Part shown: in pieces, positions 22,833 to 34,884 of the stretch
How the letters are laid out: each line of letters opens with the position of its first letter
Numbering within the stretch: position 1 is the stretch's first letter
Program-made: the position numbers and the translations under genes
Source: Boswellia sacra
Lineage: Eukaryota > Streptophyta > Magnoliopsida > Sapindales > Burseraceae
DNA: 64,000 bases
NCBI GenBank assembly: GCA_013180625.2
Contig: SNVD02004503.1
Span: forward strand, 124,001 to 188,000
Direction of reading: 5' to 3'
Notes under the pieces: model-generated
Seen by the model: the letters and a program-made list of their open reading frames with translations, nothing else
The model's database searches: none
What the model was told of the DNA's origin: nothing

Positions 22833-23571
22833 CAGCGAATGGGGCTTTCGTCCCATCAGAGTGTTTGCGATCACGATACTGTGTCAAATCTTCTTTCGAG
22901 AAAACAAGACATGGGTACATCTAGAGAAAGAAGTCACCACCCAATTATTCAATTAGGAATCAATGAGGGCCATCCGATCCCTCGCTTCGGGACCTAAACT
23001 ACCCTTATCCCTTCAAAGATAGGTTCGGGAAGTTAGGTACGAGTCCTTTGATCCGCTCGAATGTAAATCCAGCCTTCACTTGGGAAATACCAAATAGAAA
23101 TATCTCGTATTGTTACTTAGTTTGCTTAGCGTTATTCATTTTATGCACACATTTTTTTTTCTTTGTGCGGCATGTGAGGTGATTATTCAATGAATGATAG
23201 TTGTATATTCATACAAAGAAAGACGGAGGAGAATGGATTATATTTCCTGTCAAACATGGGGGAATGGGACAGGATTAAAAAAATTGTTATTCAGCAATGA
23301 GGTAAATTCTACATTTCATCCATACAATCCATCGTATATATCATAGGTATTCAAGTCGAGACTTGATAGAAAATGAATTTCTCACCATCATTTGCGAGTC
23401 TATTCGGTGTTTATCAAGTCTCTACATTCATATTCATGTTATTCAAGTATTCATTCTAAGTGATGGTCCCTAACAATCAATATGAGTCCACTAGTACTTC
23501 ATGGTATCATACAATCATACTTATAATCATGATATATTTATACATTCATAAACAATCAAACAAAGCCAGAT

Positions 23572-23760
23572 TCTAATATCATGGCATTCTAGCCTAGATA
23601 TTGATAAATTCTGTCATGGCAATCCTACCTACATCTATTCTAGCATAATTCATATCAAGTATCATGGCATTTCTAGCCTAAAACGTGATTCTCATGGCTT
23701 TTCTAGACTAAACATGTCATTCATGGCATATTCTAGCCTAATTCAAACATCCAACATCAA
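23572..23760. repeat. Imperfect repeats on CATGGCATTCTAGCCTA
   Basis: Four or five diverged copies of a motif near TCATGGCATTCTAGCCTAA, spaced irregularly over about 190 bases within the E0 LTR. They look like decayed tandem repeats. Confidence 0.6.
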
Positions 23761-24276
23761 TCATGACATTCAAGGGCAAAACGATAATTCTCACCTATTA
23801 AATGCCATTTCCTAGCATTCATCAAAGCAAATAAGTTTTCACATCATGATTCTAATCATGTGCACTTAAGCATGATTCTAGACATGCTCTTCTAGTCGTG
23901 ATTCTAAGCAATCGCAAAGAAAATAAATTCTGAACCATGATTCTAAAAAGAAAGGATTGCAGACTTACCTCGACATGTTTATCGATATTACAAAACAAAT
24001 TAGGTTAGAACAATTCATAATAACTCTAAATATGTTCCTAAGCATAAAATAAAACCCTAAATATGCTTTTTCTAAGCAAGAAAAGTAAAAGAGAGAGTAG
24101 GAAGGAGGAAAGAATTCTGCTCTTAAAACGTACCCTTTATGGGTTTAGAGCAATAGAACGCCTAAAAAATATTTATACTGGAAAAGACTTCTCAAATTCT
24201 CGAGCGTGTCTTCAAGAGGGAGAAGAGATGATTCTATTTGACAATCAGTGTGTATTGCAAAGTGAGAGGAGGAGGG

Positions 24277-24284
24277 TTTATATA
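24277..24284 (-). promoter_or_regulatory. TATA box of the E0 LTR
   Basis: TATATAAA on the minus strand in CCTATATAAACCC, with an AC-rich possible start region about 30 bases downstream. Confidence 0.5.
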
Positions 24285-24770
24285 GGAGAGGGGTGCAGAC
24301 CGAAAAGGAAAATTTTCACGCTAACTTCTGAAAATAACCCAAAAAGGGCCGGGTGACCGTTCCCAAATAGTCGAGCGACCATTTAATGGATACCTATCCA
24401 TTTGCCAACAGCCAAGTGGCTGTCATAGGCCGGACCAGTCAATTTCCCGTAGCCCCTTTCCATTTTTATCATCCTTCAATGTAGTCCTTTCAGACCTTTG
24501 CCCTTTCAATCGTGCATAACTTTTCAAGTTCAACTTTAATTCATGAGCCATTAATTTCTACAAAAATTAGACATATGTAGCTTCACAACGGTATATGATT
24601 CATCATTAGGTTCCTCCTTATGTGATTTTTCAAAGTCATGTGTCAGTTTTTGAGGCCCTTCAGCAACTTCTTATTACCCTTCTCTTCTTGATTCTCACGG
24701 GTATTTTGGTTATTTTCTTTGCTCAACAATCATCTTTATTTAATCATCAAGCCAAAAAAATTCAATGACT

Positions 24771-25996
24771 ATAGATGTTAGAGACATTTGTCTGGATTCA
24801 AAGATTTGGTCCACATCACCTCAAAATTATCAACCAATCAGGAAGTGTCGTGTTACATATATTTGTTGATGATTCTCACAAGAAAACATCGAGGATTCCC
24901 TGGAGGAAAAGTGGAGGTGAGAATAAATAAAAGAAAAAAAGTGATGATATACTATAAAGGGTTGATTCTGACTATAATACTGCATTTGAATATCATAAAA
25001 TCAAGACACTATCACTAATCCAAAACTATTCTAAAAAAGTAAACACGAATATGAGGAAATAGTTTCAGACATCCACTGAATCTAGAATTTCATAAGGAAT
25101 AAGTATCCTTCAATATAGTAACGTGATAAAAAAGTGAAACCTGATGCATATGCTCCAGAGAGATGGGAAGGAAAAGTTCTTGACCTATGTATATGATTTA
25201 AATTGAGACTATCATCCAAAGAGGGTTATAAGTAGGCTAAATTGTAATACATGAAGATCTAGGACGTGATTGGATAGTGTTTCAAGTTATGGATGAACTA
25301 ATCGAAGAATGAGGTACTTTTCTAGGTAAGCTATAAACTTGATGAAGACGTGAATGACTTTGAGTTGATGATATGTTTGTATTTGCTAGATGATTTGGGT
25401 GAATGTGTATGCCTTAACCATAGGCCCAGTGTCCCCTTTTATATTGATGATTGAAATAGCTTGGTAAGGATATAATAATAGGAATAGTAATTAAAGTAGG
25501 ATTCTAATTATGAAGAAAGGATAAGGCCTAAGTATTTATCTAATAACTAATATAGGATAATGTGGGATAATGCATTAAATAAATAATTAATATTATTCAA
25601 AGATAACACAAGGATAATGCATAAAAGGGCTCTAATCCCAATCAAAACCCCTTTTTTTAACCATCTTGCCCTCACCTACAACCTCAATTATTAATTACAA
25701 AAATCTCCAATATAACATCAACCATAGCTCAATGTAAAACATGATACGACGTGTACTTACATATTGATGCTAGCCAGGCATTTTATATTGGGCTATCAAA
25801 ATCTAAGTTTAGAGACCTTTTTATTGGTCGTATTGATTACAAGGTGCCATGGCCATGGACTTTTGTAATAGATTCATATTTTAGATTTGTTTTGGGCCTT
25901 ATCATAGGATTATTAGGCTTAGACAAATTCAAGCATCAACAACTTGATATACCTCAATAACAATCATAGTCCTTCACACATTTTTCTGATGTTACA
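24771..25996 (-). repeat. Unassigned LTR-like fragment
   Basis: The right end reads TGTAACATCAG on the minus strand, a common Gypsy LTR start. A minus-strand ATATAAAA box lies at 25437-25444, followed by a GGGGACACTGGGCC leader. No coding frame and no primer site were found at the left. A solo or truncated LTR is the simplest reading; the limits are approximate. Confidence 0.35.
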
Positions 25997-26799
25997 CTTC
26001 AGAAAGATGACTAGGAAAACTACATTTATTTAGTCAGACACAACCAACATAGTTGTTATAGTCTTATGTAATCACTTAACTCACTTAAGCTTACATAGCT
26101 CAAATAACACTCACAACTCATATCTGTGTACATACTCAACACATATGAGTTATATGCAATATTAACTCACATAAAGCATAAAGCTTTTGCAATGAAAGAC
26201 AAAGAGCATAACATATTCAAATATGATTCTCTTGGTTCTACACACTTCCTCAAAGTCTTGAATGTATATAAGCTGTGTGAATAGCCATATAAAGCTTGTC
26301 ACAATGATCCAATCTTTGATTATAATCCTGTAATTATCTATATAAAAGGATTAGTTTAAGATTAGTAAAAAGATAGAAAGCTATCAATCACTTAGATAAT
26401 TTGCATACATATCCTAATCATGTATTTGATTGATAGTCAAGATAAATAGTTATCAAAATGATCTTTAATCAAATATATGATTGTCAATCAAGATAAAAAA
26501 TATCCTAATCAAATAAGTGATTGGCAATGAAAATAAGTGTTTATAAAAAAGATCTCAATCATAAAAGTTACTAGTAATCAAGATAAACACTTGTCATAAA
26601 TATCTTAATTATGCAATTAAGATATAAAGCTTCCTATACAACATCGAATTCCAAAAAAGCACTTTAATCAATCAATCTTTCCTAAACCAAATTTTCATAT
26701 AAGATAAACATATTTAGGGTGGAAATATCGTTAATGTTTTTATCATAAGATAACAAAACACAACTGATCATGTGCTCTATACGTGCATGAGCTGACATA
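25997..26799 (-). repeat. E9 3' LTR, Sirevirus-type Copia, approximate limits
   Basis: The right part aligns by eye with the end of the E5 LTR (TGTGC...GCATG...CTGACA). It is followed by the same TTTGGCATCTTGTGATGAAA block that follows the E5 3' LTR. The left limit is uncertain. Short repeats of ATCAAGATAAA type fill 26390-26600. Confidence 0.5.
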
Positions 26800-28689
26800 T
26801 GGTACCACCAATAATCTCCTCATTTGGCATCTTGTGATGAAAACAGTTATCATGTTTCTAAATACCTGGATGGTTAAGTGTAATGTAATTGAAACAAAGT
26901 AAAACACTTAAACAAATAATGCACACACAAAAACTAAAATAGCAAACAGTCAGTAATGACAGACACAACTAAAACAATGTAACTGAATCTGACAAATTCA
27001 ATTCATTCCTGCAATGTTAACAAACAAGTATCAAGTACTTGTAACCTAAAATAATCCCTGCATAACAGATTATTCAGAAAAAATTCAATCCTATAAGAGA
27101 AACATAAAAAATCCAAAAAAAAAAATCATCAACACTACTCCCCGTGAAAAGCAAGTTCAAAACCTACTTGCATAAGCAATTTAGGCCAACAATCCTAACA
27201 AAACATAAATTCAAATCATCCAAATCCTAAAATCTTAACAAATCTTACAAAGAAAAATATCATCACAAACATGCTATGACTTCCCCTTGTTTCATAATAA
27301 GCTAAATGCCAACTGCAAAAGGGTGAGTACAAAAAAAGAACTTGAAGCAAATAAAATTAAAGTTCAAAAACTAAAAACTGATGCAACATTAGTTAATATT
27401 CAACCTGGGAGCTTAGGCGAATGCCCTAAGAGCTTCTTGGATTTCCAAGTAATGGTCTTGAATCTTCTGACCACAATTGATGGAGAGACTTGTTCAAGAG
27501 TTGGAGTTGAAAATGGTTCAGTTGTAGTCTTTATAGAGGTGGCAACTACATCATTAACTTTTTTAAATTCTCGAGCATGTCTCTCAACTGTTGTTCTTGC
27601 TACTCACGATGGTTGGATTCCTCCTTACTTGAAGAGTCAGAGATTGAAGAAGAATTAGTGTTTTTTGGTTCAGTTGATGAAGATTGAGTTTCATCCTTGC
27701 ATTTTGCCATGATGGTGAAGAATGGAACAATTTTCGCTAATGTTGAGCTTTTGGATTAATGGAAAAATGAAACAAATATGCCAAGGGTAATTGAGTTAAT
27801 CAAGAAGTCTATAGAATCTCAATTCAATCCAAATGTTTTGTACCTATCAAAAGAATGCATAGTTACATGGAAATGTAACTGAAAATAAGAATATGACACA
27901 TATAACAAACAGAAATGAAGTATCAGTTACAAAAGTTATAACTGCGATGACATAACTGATAGTGATAGTTCTTGCAAGAAAACAAATTAACACAACAGAG
28001 TAAAAAAAAAAAAAAAAAACTTGCAACATAGATTAACAAGCATAAAAGCAAACTAACAAACTGTAATGCAAATTCAAATAAACAGAAACATCCATACTTC
28101 TCCCCCTTAACTTGTCATTAATGTAAAAACCACTAAACTAATTAAATCAAGTATTCTTCTAACTAAATAAGCTACCCTTCAAATTAATTTCTTAACTTGG
28201 CCACTTTTTGACACGTCAACACGTAAGAAAATCAAACTAAGTTAGACTAAAGCAATGTTTTAGAGTTATATTGAAAACAATTGAATTTCATATAACTGAA
28301 ATATCTAGACATCATTTAATCATTTTAAAACCAAGCATGTATCAGAGTTGTGTGATAAACATCAACCATAATTAATTTTTCAAAATTTTAACATTTAATC
28401 TAGTTGAGTGGTCAACATGACTATGCTTCTTACACACACAAATATTAATCTCAAAATGAATATAACAAAACAGAAGCTTTCATACAAGAAATGAGGTAAC
28501 CCTATTTCATTAGATTGGGTGACCTTAACATATATATTTCTAAGATACTTTGAAATTACTTGCTATCGCTATGGATGGCTTTTCATCATTAAAAACAAAA
28601 GCTTCTATTTTGCTTAATTCATGTTGAGATCATAACTGATAGCTCTCTCCATTTTTGTTGCTAAAATTATCAACAATTTATACAAACTA
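26800..28689 (-). pseudogene. E9 3' internal region with envelope-like gene remnant
   Basis: Corresponds to 54219-57500 of E5, reduced by deletions. Matches seen: the CAACTTGTGATG block, a CTCCCCCTTAACTTGTCATTAATG tract at 28097, and the ATTGGGTGACCTTAACATAT block (28516) against 57301 in E5. A small serine-rich frame (27710-27600, MAKCKDETQSSS) is what remains of the extra gene. The plus-strand open frame at 27287-27658 is its shadow. E6 cuts the region at 28690. Confidence 0.55.
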
Positions 28690-28960
28690 TGGAATAACAT
28701 ATTGGAAGAATAATAATTATCTTCTTATTTGAATAATGAAAACAAGGGGAATAAATAAAGGAGAGAACATAATTCCCTTCTTTTAATTATGAGAAACAAT
28801 AAAAAAAAATCCTAAACAAAATCCTGTAAAATAAGAATCTTATCAAACTAGGAATTAGGATAACATCTTACCTGAATCCTTTATTTAAGGAAATAAAATA
28901 AACAGTGGAAACCCAATATTTTTGTGAATATTAATTACCCTAATATTCTAGATTTCTACA
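28690..28960 (-). repeat. E6 3' LTR
   Basis: 271 bases, TGGAATAACA to GATTTCTACA. The first 79 or so bases match 33513-33591. Confidence 0.8.
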
Positions 28961-28970
28961 CTCCCCCTCA

Positions 28971-31900
28971 AGCTAGACAGTTGATGTTTATCATTACCAA
29001 CTCGGAACTCAAGTCTTCAAAATTTGTCCTAGGTAAAGCCTTGGTGAGAATATCTGCAATTTGGTTGCAAGTTGGGGTATGCAAAAGATTCACAATCCCA
29101 GTGTATGCCTTTTCCTTGATGAAATGGTGATCTATCTTTGCATGTTTGGTTTAGTCGTGGTGTATAGGATTTTTTTCAATGCTTATTACTACTTGATTAT
29201 TACAAATCAGATTCAGTGATACATTTACTCAAATAAATAATTAACTAAGAAGTCTTTGCAACCATATACCTTCACAAATCCTATGACCCATTGCTCTAAA
29301 TCCAACTTTAGCACTGCTTTGAGCAATTACTAATTGCTTCTTACTACACCAAGTTACCAAATTTCTCGCACAAATGCATACTACCCTGAAGTAGTTGGCC
29401 ATCTATTACCAAACTTGCCCAGGCAGCATCAATAACGACCTTAATATTGTTATCAGAGTTCTTCTAGAAAAATAATCCTTTTCTTGGAGTCATTTTTAGG
29501 TATCTTAAAATTTGATAAACAACCTTTATTTGTTTCTCTATTAGACTATTCATGAACTGACTAACCACACTAATTAAAAAACCAATATCTAGTCTAATGT
29601 GAGAGAGATAGATTAGTTCACCGACAAGCCTTTGATACTAACATTTATCCACTAAGGCACTACCATCCTTGATTCCAAGTTTCATTGTTGAATCCATGGG
29701 AGTATTTGTTGGTTTGCATCCTAGTATTCCTATTTCTTTTAAAAGATCAAAGATGTATTTTCATTGTGAGATTGAAATACCCTTCTATGATCATGCAACC
29801 TCAATACCTAGAAAATATTTGAGATTTCCTAAGTCTTTAATTTCAAATTTTTTGGCTAAAAGCCCCTTGTGTCTGCTCATTTCTTCTAGAAGTCCCTTAT
29901 GAGTACAATGTCATCTATATATACTATTAGAATAGATAATTTACTTCTAGGTGATCTCTTTGACAAAAAGTTTATGGTCAACTTGACATTGTATATGCCC
30001 ATCTAGCTTAACTGGTATATCTGTCAAACCAAGCACATGGAGATTGTTTTAAGCCGTATAGTGACTTTATAAGTTTGAAGATTTTGTTGGCAATAATATA
30101 TGTGTGAAAACCAGGAGGAATTTCCACGTATACTTTTTCTTCAAGATCACCATTGAGGAAAGCATTCTTGACATCTAATTAGTAAAGTAGCCAATCTAAA
30201 TTAGATGCAAGAGATAAGGGAACCCGTGTGGTGTTGAGTTTTTTTATTGGAGAAAATGTCTCTTGGTAGTCAATGCAATAGGATTGAGTGAACCCTTTTG
30301 CCACTAAACGTGCCATGAGCCTGTCATTCCTTCCATGAAACTTTTGTTTGATAGTGAAAATCCACTTGCAACCAACTGGTTGTTTTCCTGGTGGTAACTC
30401 AGTAACATCCCATGTCTTGTTCTTTTCAAATGCTTGAATCTCTTCTAAAATGATTGTCTTTCATTTAGGTATTTTTATTACCTCATGTATGGAATTTGGG
30501 ACTTATACTTGATTTAGATTATTAACAAATGCATGAAAGTTAGGAGAAAGACCCACATAGGATACAAAAATTTTTATGGATGTTTAGTACAAGATCTTAC
30601 ACCTTTTTTGAAGGCAATTGGTTTATCTAGGTCCTCACTAGGCAATTCAACATTGATAGAATCAAAGGATGTGTTACCTTGAGAATTTTCAAAATGTCTA
30701 AACTCAAGTTGGACTCCTGACCTTGCTTATGGCGTGTTAGGTGCTCCTCACCTTCTTGTACTCTTTTCCTTCTAGAAAAAAAAGACACCTCATGGTTTTT
30801 GGTAGGAGGGATGGTGATGGTTAGACAAGGAGAAGAAGAGTGGCAGATAGGACTTTTAACAATAGACATATTTTGTGGCTTGGGTGTATCTTGGAAAATG
30901 ATAGTTTCAACTTGAGAAGCTTTAATTTGAGTAGTTTTAGGATATGTGGAAGATTCAGGAGCTGCTTGAAGAGATATAGAAGTATCAGGTGATGTGACAG
31001 TGATAAGAGTAACAACAAGAGTAATGTCCTAAAGTTGATATTTTTAAGATAAATTCTCCCCCGAATATCACCTTTGGTAAAATATGGTTCTTGTTAAAAA
31101 AAGGTAACATCCATAGAATTGTAAAATCATTTTTTAATAGGATAATAGTATTTGTATCCTTTCTGATTGGAAGAATATCTTACATAGATGCATTTGATGG
31201 ACCTGGGATCAAGTTTACTCTTATTATGTGCACAAATATTGACATATGTAGAATCCTCAAATTGAGATAATTCTAGTGTTTGGATAAGATTTCAGGAGTA
31301 TTTGACTTAGAGTTTAAAAGTTAAGAACTCTAGAGGGCATTCTATTTATCATGTATGCTACTGTTAATACTATTTCTCCTTAAAAATGTAAAGGAACATG
31401 TGTAGCGAACAGGAGAGACCTAGCAACCTCAAGGAGGTTTTCCTCTCAAGTACTCTATTCTATTGGGGAGCATTAATGCAAGAGCTTTGATGAACTATCC
31501 CTTGACTCAAAAAGATAATCACATGAGATTGACACAAAATATTATTATGCATTGTCAGTTTTCAAAACTTGTATCTTTGTATGAAATTGACTTTGTATCA
31601 TAATGTTGAAATTTTTAAATATTTGACCTGCCTCTGATTTATATTTCATAAGGAATATCCATGTGACTCTAGTTTGATCATCTATTAGAGAAATAAACCA
31701 GCAAGTTCCAGTTAAATTTTTAATTCTAGATGGTCCCCATATCAGAGTGAATCAAAGAAAAAGGGTGTGATTTTTTACATGATTGGGCTGGGTAAGAATT
31801 TCTCACATGTTTGTAGAATTGACAAACTTCACAAGAAAATTCTTGGAAATTTTAGTCTTGAATAATAAAGGAAAGAGTTTCTCAAGATGACCTAACCGAT

Positions 31901-31985
31901 AGTGATATAACATGATTTCCCTATTTTTATTGGAATTAAAACATGACAAAGCTGTATTTTGACATTGACTTGTGGACTCAGCCAC
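28971..31985 (-). pseudogene. E6 integrase, reverse transcriptase and RNase H, broken
   Basis: Reading leftward: the gag-pre-integrase domain (31985-31803, MLYHYRLGHLEKLFP), scattered integrase core wording, and a Ser/Thr/Pro-rich linker (about 31020-30700). The reverse transcriptase then opens with KPIAFKKGVRSCTKHP. Its catalytic YIDDI is at 29931-29917, and RNase H ends in ADILTKALPR near 29040. Frequent frameshifts and stops mean no open part is longer than about 90 codons. Leucine-rich frames in the linker region are other-frame artefacts. Confidence 0.8.
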
Positions 31986-32243
31986 AAGGGCTTGTCTTCC
32001 TATGAAATCAATGACTTTGAGGAGATAGAGTCATGAGCATCCCTCAACATTGCCAATCATCTTCCCCGAATCCAAGTCCTAAAATTCACAAAGATTAGGA
32101 AGGCATTTAGCACTGCAAGTCTAACCATGGGTGAGTTTATTAACAGACAATAAATTGTAGACAGATTTTAGTGCCAATAAAACTGAATTGAAAGTTAATT
32201 AGTTTGAGATGTAAATAGAACTGATTTGAACAACTTTTACTAA

Positions 32244-33460
32244 TCAACCATCTGCAATTCTAACTGTAAATTCCTTATTGCAAGGCTTATAATTTTCTAA
32301 AATAGGAACATCACCCGTCATATGATCCGAGGATTTGAAATCCATTATGCATAGCCCTAGTTTTACCAGTTTCATAATAAGGGCATTTATGTCATTACCT
32401 ATTTGAGCTAAAAAAGTTGAACAAATCATATTAGAGGTTTTATTCTATAATTGACTAAACATTTTCTAGAGCAGTTCTATTTGTTTTCTATTGAGTAGGT
32501 TTGCTTCTGAAGATATGCAGTTGTTGTTAGCAGATGCAAGATGTCCATGACTCTCTTTATCATTTGAAAAACATATAAGTTTCCAATCTACTGGCTTTCC
32601 ATGGATTTTTCAACAAGTGTCCTTGATATGATCAAGTTTGTGGCAGTGATTACACCAAGGCCGACCCTTCCTTGATTTGTTATCATTGTTTCCAAGTTGT
32701 TGACAACCACGAGTAACCAAAGTAGTTCCTTCTAAAATAAATAAGGAACTTGATGATCCTATCATTACCTTTTAATGATGTTTCTCCAAAGAACTTCTAA
32801 GAAGGCTCCTCAAATATTGAATAATGGCTTTGAACCTAAAATTCTTCCCTGTACTTCATCAAGATCTTTGTTAAGCCCATCAGGAATTTAAACACATATT
32901 TCTTCTCAACAATCTGTTTGTAAAGTGTTTCATCTTGCGAACATGTCCACTCATGTATCAAACAGATCAAGTTGTTGCCATTGATGCTTGAGAAAATTAA
33001 AGTACTCAGTGATAGATAATTCTCCCTATCGAATTTCATGAAGAACACTTTCAATAGAAAATAGTTTTGAATTTTTAGAGCTAGAATAACTTTCTTTGGC
33101 AACATCCCAAATCTCTTTTGTTATACCAGAGAGAAGAAAATTTTCTCCTATATCGTTGGTCATAGAATTGATCAGCCAAGACATGACCATATTATTTTCT
33201 AATTTCCAGACTTTAAATGTTGGATCTTCTTTCTTTGGGTTGGTCATTACTTCAATGAGGTAATCATCTTTGCCTTTCCTGCCTACGAACATCATAACAG
33301 ATTAAGACCAATAAAGGTAGTTGCATCTATTCAATTTGTGGCATGTGATGAGATGAAAGTTGCTCTTTGATCCTCTATTAGAATTTGTGGCAACAGCTAC
33401 TCGGTCAGAAGTGACCTCGAATATGGGGCCGAATGCGGAGCCTTGTCTTTCAGTAGCCAT
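32244..33460 (-). pseudogene. E6 gag and protease, broken
   Basis: Gag starts at the ATG at 33460 (MATERQGSAF). It has the Copia gag wording KVWKLENNMVMSWLINSM and ITKEIWDVAKESYS. A degraded knuckle region lies near 32640. The protease (32429-32244) has lost the catalytic DSGA: it reads DFKSSDHMTGD. Frame breaks lie near 33030 and 32830. Confidence 0.8.
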
Positions 33461-33498
33461 CTCGTATTTGTCATTCAAAAGAAAAAAAATTTAGAGTT

Positions 33499-33510
33499 GC
33501 TTTGATACTT
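33499..33510 (-). other. E6 primer binding site, initiator-Met type, degraded
   Basis: The minus strand reads AAGTATCAAAGC, against the usual TGGTATCAGAGC of Copia elements. It is 2 bases from the LTR remnant. Confidence 0.55.
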
Positions 33511-33512
33511 TA

Positions 33513-33591
33513 TAGAATAATAGATTGGAAGAATAACAACTATTTTCTTATTTGAATAATGAAAACAAGAGGAATAAATAGAAGAGAGAAC
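33513..33591 (-). repeat. E6 5' LTR, truncated
   Basis: 79 bases matching the start of the E6 3' LTR, with the terminal TG changed to TA. It ends abruptly at GAGAGAAC against E9 sequence. Confidence 0.7.
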
Positions 33592-34500
33592 TTGATGCAT
33601 CAAGTGCTTTGTGAACAAGTCAGCTAGTGGATTCTTAGATGTAACATGCTCAATACAAATAATCGTAGATTAAACAAGTTTCAATGAAATCTCTTGAGCA
33701 AATTATTTTTTAAAAGTCTAGAAAAATCATTAACACGCAATGTTCCTTTACCAATGTCGTCATTCTTTGCACCATCAGCAAATGTGATTGTTTCTTCCCT
33801 ACATGATTTAAGAATTTTCAAACACTTTTCATTTCTTCTCACATGTTTATAACAAACACAAACATCATTAGAAGAAACATTATAGTGAGTTTTATGTTTC
33901 TTAATCCAAAACCTATCGTATCTTATATGATTGTCTTTCACAAATTTTGCAATTTATAGCACCTAGGTCTAATGTAACCTTTAACATCACAACAATAGCA
34001 GGTGGAAGAAAGTTTCTTACCATTTTTAGGCTTGACTTGATAGAACTTGTTAAAGGAGCAAAATCAGTCATATCTTTAAAGCTTTAGTTAAAAGTGTTAC
34101 TAGAATTTGAAGCTTTAACAAACACTATTTTTTATATTAAAGCACCATTCTTTTCATCAAACCCCAAACCATGTTTGATAGAGTTGTCACGATGTAAACT
34201 CAGTAGTTGATCAAGTTTTGCTAACCCTATCTTGAGTTGGTCAATACATTTCTTAGCTTCATCCAATTCTATAGAAAGTTTTTGGATACATTCTGTCTTG
34301 TCTATCACAATAGCTTCCAGTTCCTTGATTATTTCCTTTACATATGCTTTTTCACATTTGAGCATGCATTTCTTGACCATTTTGAAGAGTTTTGATCTAC
34401 ACTTTTTTTCATCTCCTACATTTCATATAGTGCAATATGTACCTCTTGAAGTTCTTCATAATATTCAGTTTCCTTCTCTACATCTGATTCATCACTGTGT
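33592..34500 (-). pseudogene. E9 pol end fused to gag-protease remnant (large internal deletion)
   Basis: 33592-33675 encodes the Copia RNase H tail (HVTSKNPLADLFTKHL). Immediately beyond it, 33681-33941 encodes a Sirevirus protease region (EETITFADGAKNDDIGKGTL). At 34380-34132 follows the coiled-coil end of gag (LEAIVIDKTECIQKL, KIGLAKLDQLLSL), which matches 61182-60988 of E5. All of integrase and most of reverse transcriptase are missing between. Confidence 0.75.
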
Positions 34501-34519
34501 AAATGGAAGAGATTAAATA

Positions 34520-34884
34520 AATATCTTATTTTATTTAAAAACAAAGTAAGAAAGATTAAGGTAACAAAGCTTGTTGTTATCCAAGGTTGATAATTTCAGT
34601 AGTTAATTGGATGATAATTCTATAATTAATTTATAATTGCATGTCTAGTGGTGGAGAATGAACCCTTGACCAAGTCATTGTATGCTATTATTTTATTCAA
34701 TTTAGTGTATCATTATTTATTTTTTCTGTAATTTCATTTCATTTAGTTAAACAAGCAAAACCCCCCTTTAATTTATTATTGTAACAAATTTGATTAGAAT
34801 TAATCTTGGTGGAAACGATACTCTACTCATCACTTTATTACTTGTATGATTGGTATACTTGCTAGTTTCGAACGCATCACAAAG
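34520..34884 (+). repeat. LTR-end fragment in plus orientation
   Basis: AT-rich sequence ending GGTGGAAACGATACTCTACTC...TTTATTACTTGTATGATTGG...CGAACGCATCA, the typical wording at the 3' end of many plant LTRs. No coding part of its element was found. It is the only piece here that appears to point right. Confidence 0.35.

Larger units (their letters stand above)
22833..24770 (-). repeat. E0 5' LTR or remnant (Tat/Ogre-like); right edge approximate
   Basis: Noncoding sequence adjoining the primer site on its LTR side. It has a strong minus-strand TATA box at 24277-24284 and purine-rich leader sequence downstream. It contains GTCACCACCCAATT near 22933, a wording often found near Tat/Ogre termini. 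No clear terminal pair was found, so the right boundary is a guess. The plus-strand open frame at 24063-24356 lies across the promoter region and is not credible as a gene. Confidence 0.45.
28690..33591 (-). mobile_element. E6: Copia retrotransposon, 5' LTR truncated
   Basis: A minus-strand Copia element inside E9. The 3' LTR is at 28690-28960, the polypurine tract CTCCCCCTCA at 28961-28970, and RNase H, reverse transcriptase, integrase, protease and gag follow in Copia order. A primer site related to initiator tRNA-Met is at 33499-33510. Only 79 bases of the 5' LTR are left (33513-33591), and E9 sequence resumes at 33592. All genes are broken. Confidence 0.85.

Noticed and set aside
24063..24356. 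Plus-strand open frame of 97 codons
   Set aside because: It runs across the minus-strand TATA box and leader of the E0 LTR. Basic Lys/Arg/Glu-rich content comes from purine-rich leader DNA, and no homologue was recognised.
27287..27658. Plus-strand open frame of 123 codons
   Set aside because: It lies within the E9 3' region, opposite the remnant of the extra gene. No plus-strand gene of this kind is expected there and no domain was seen.
30821..31018. Minus-strand Leu-rich open frame of 65 codons
   Set aside because: A shifted reading of the Ser/Thr/Pro linker of E6 pol. The true frame is marked by the reverse transcriptase start that follows.
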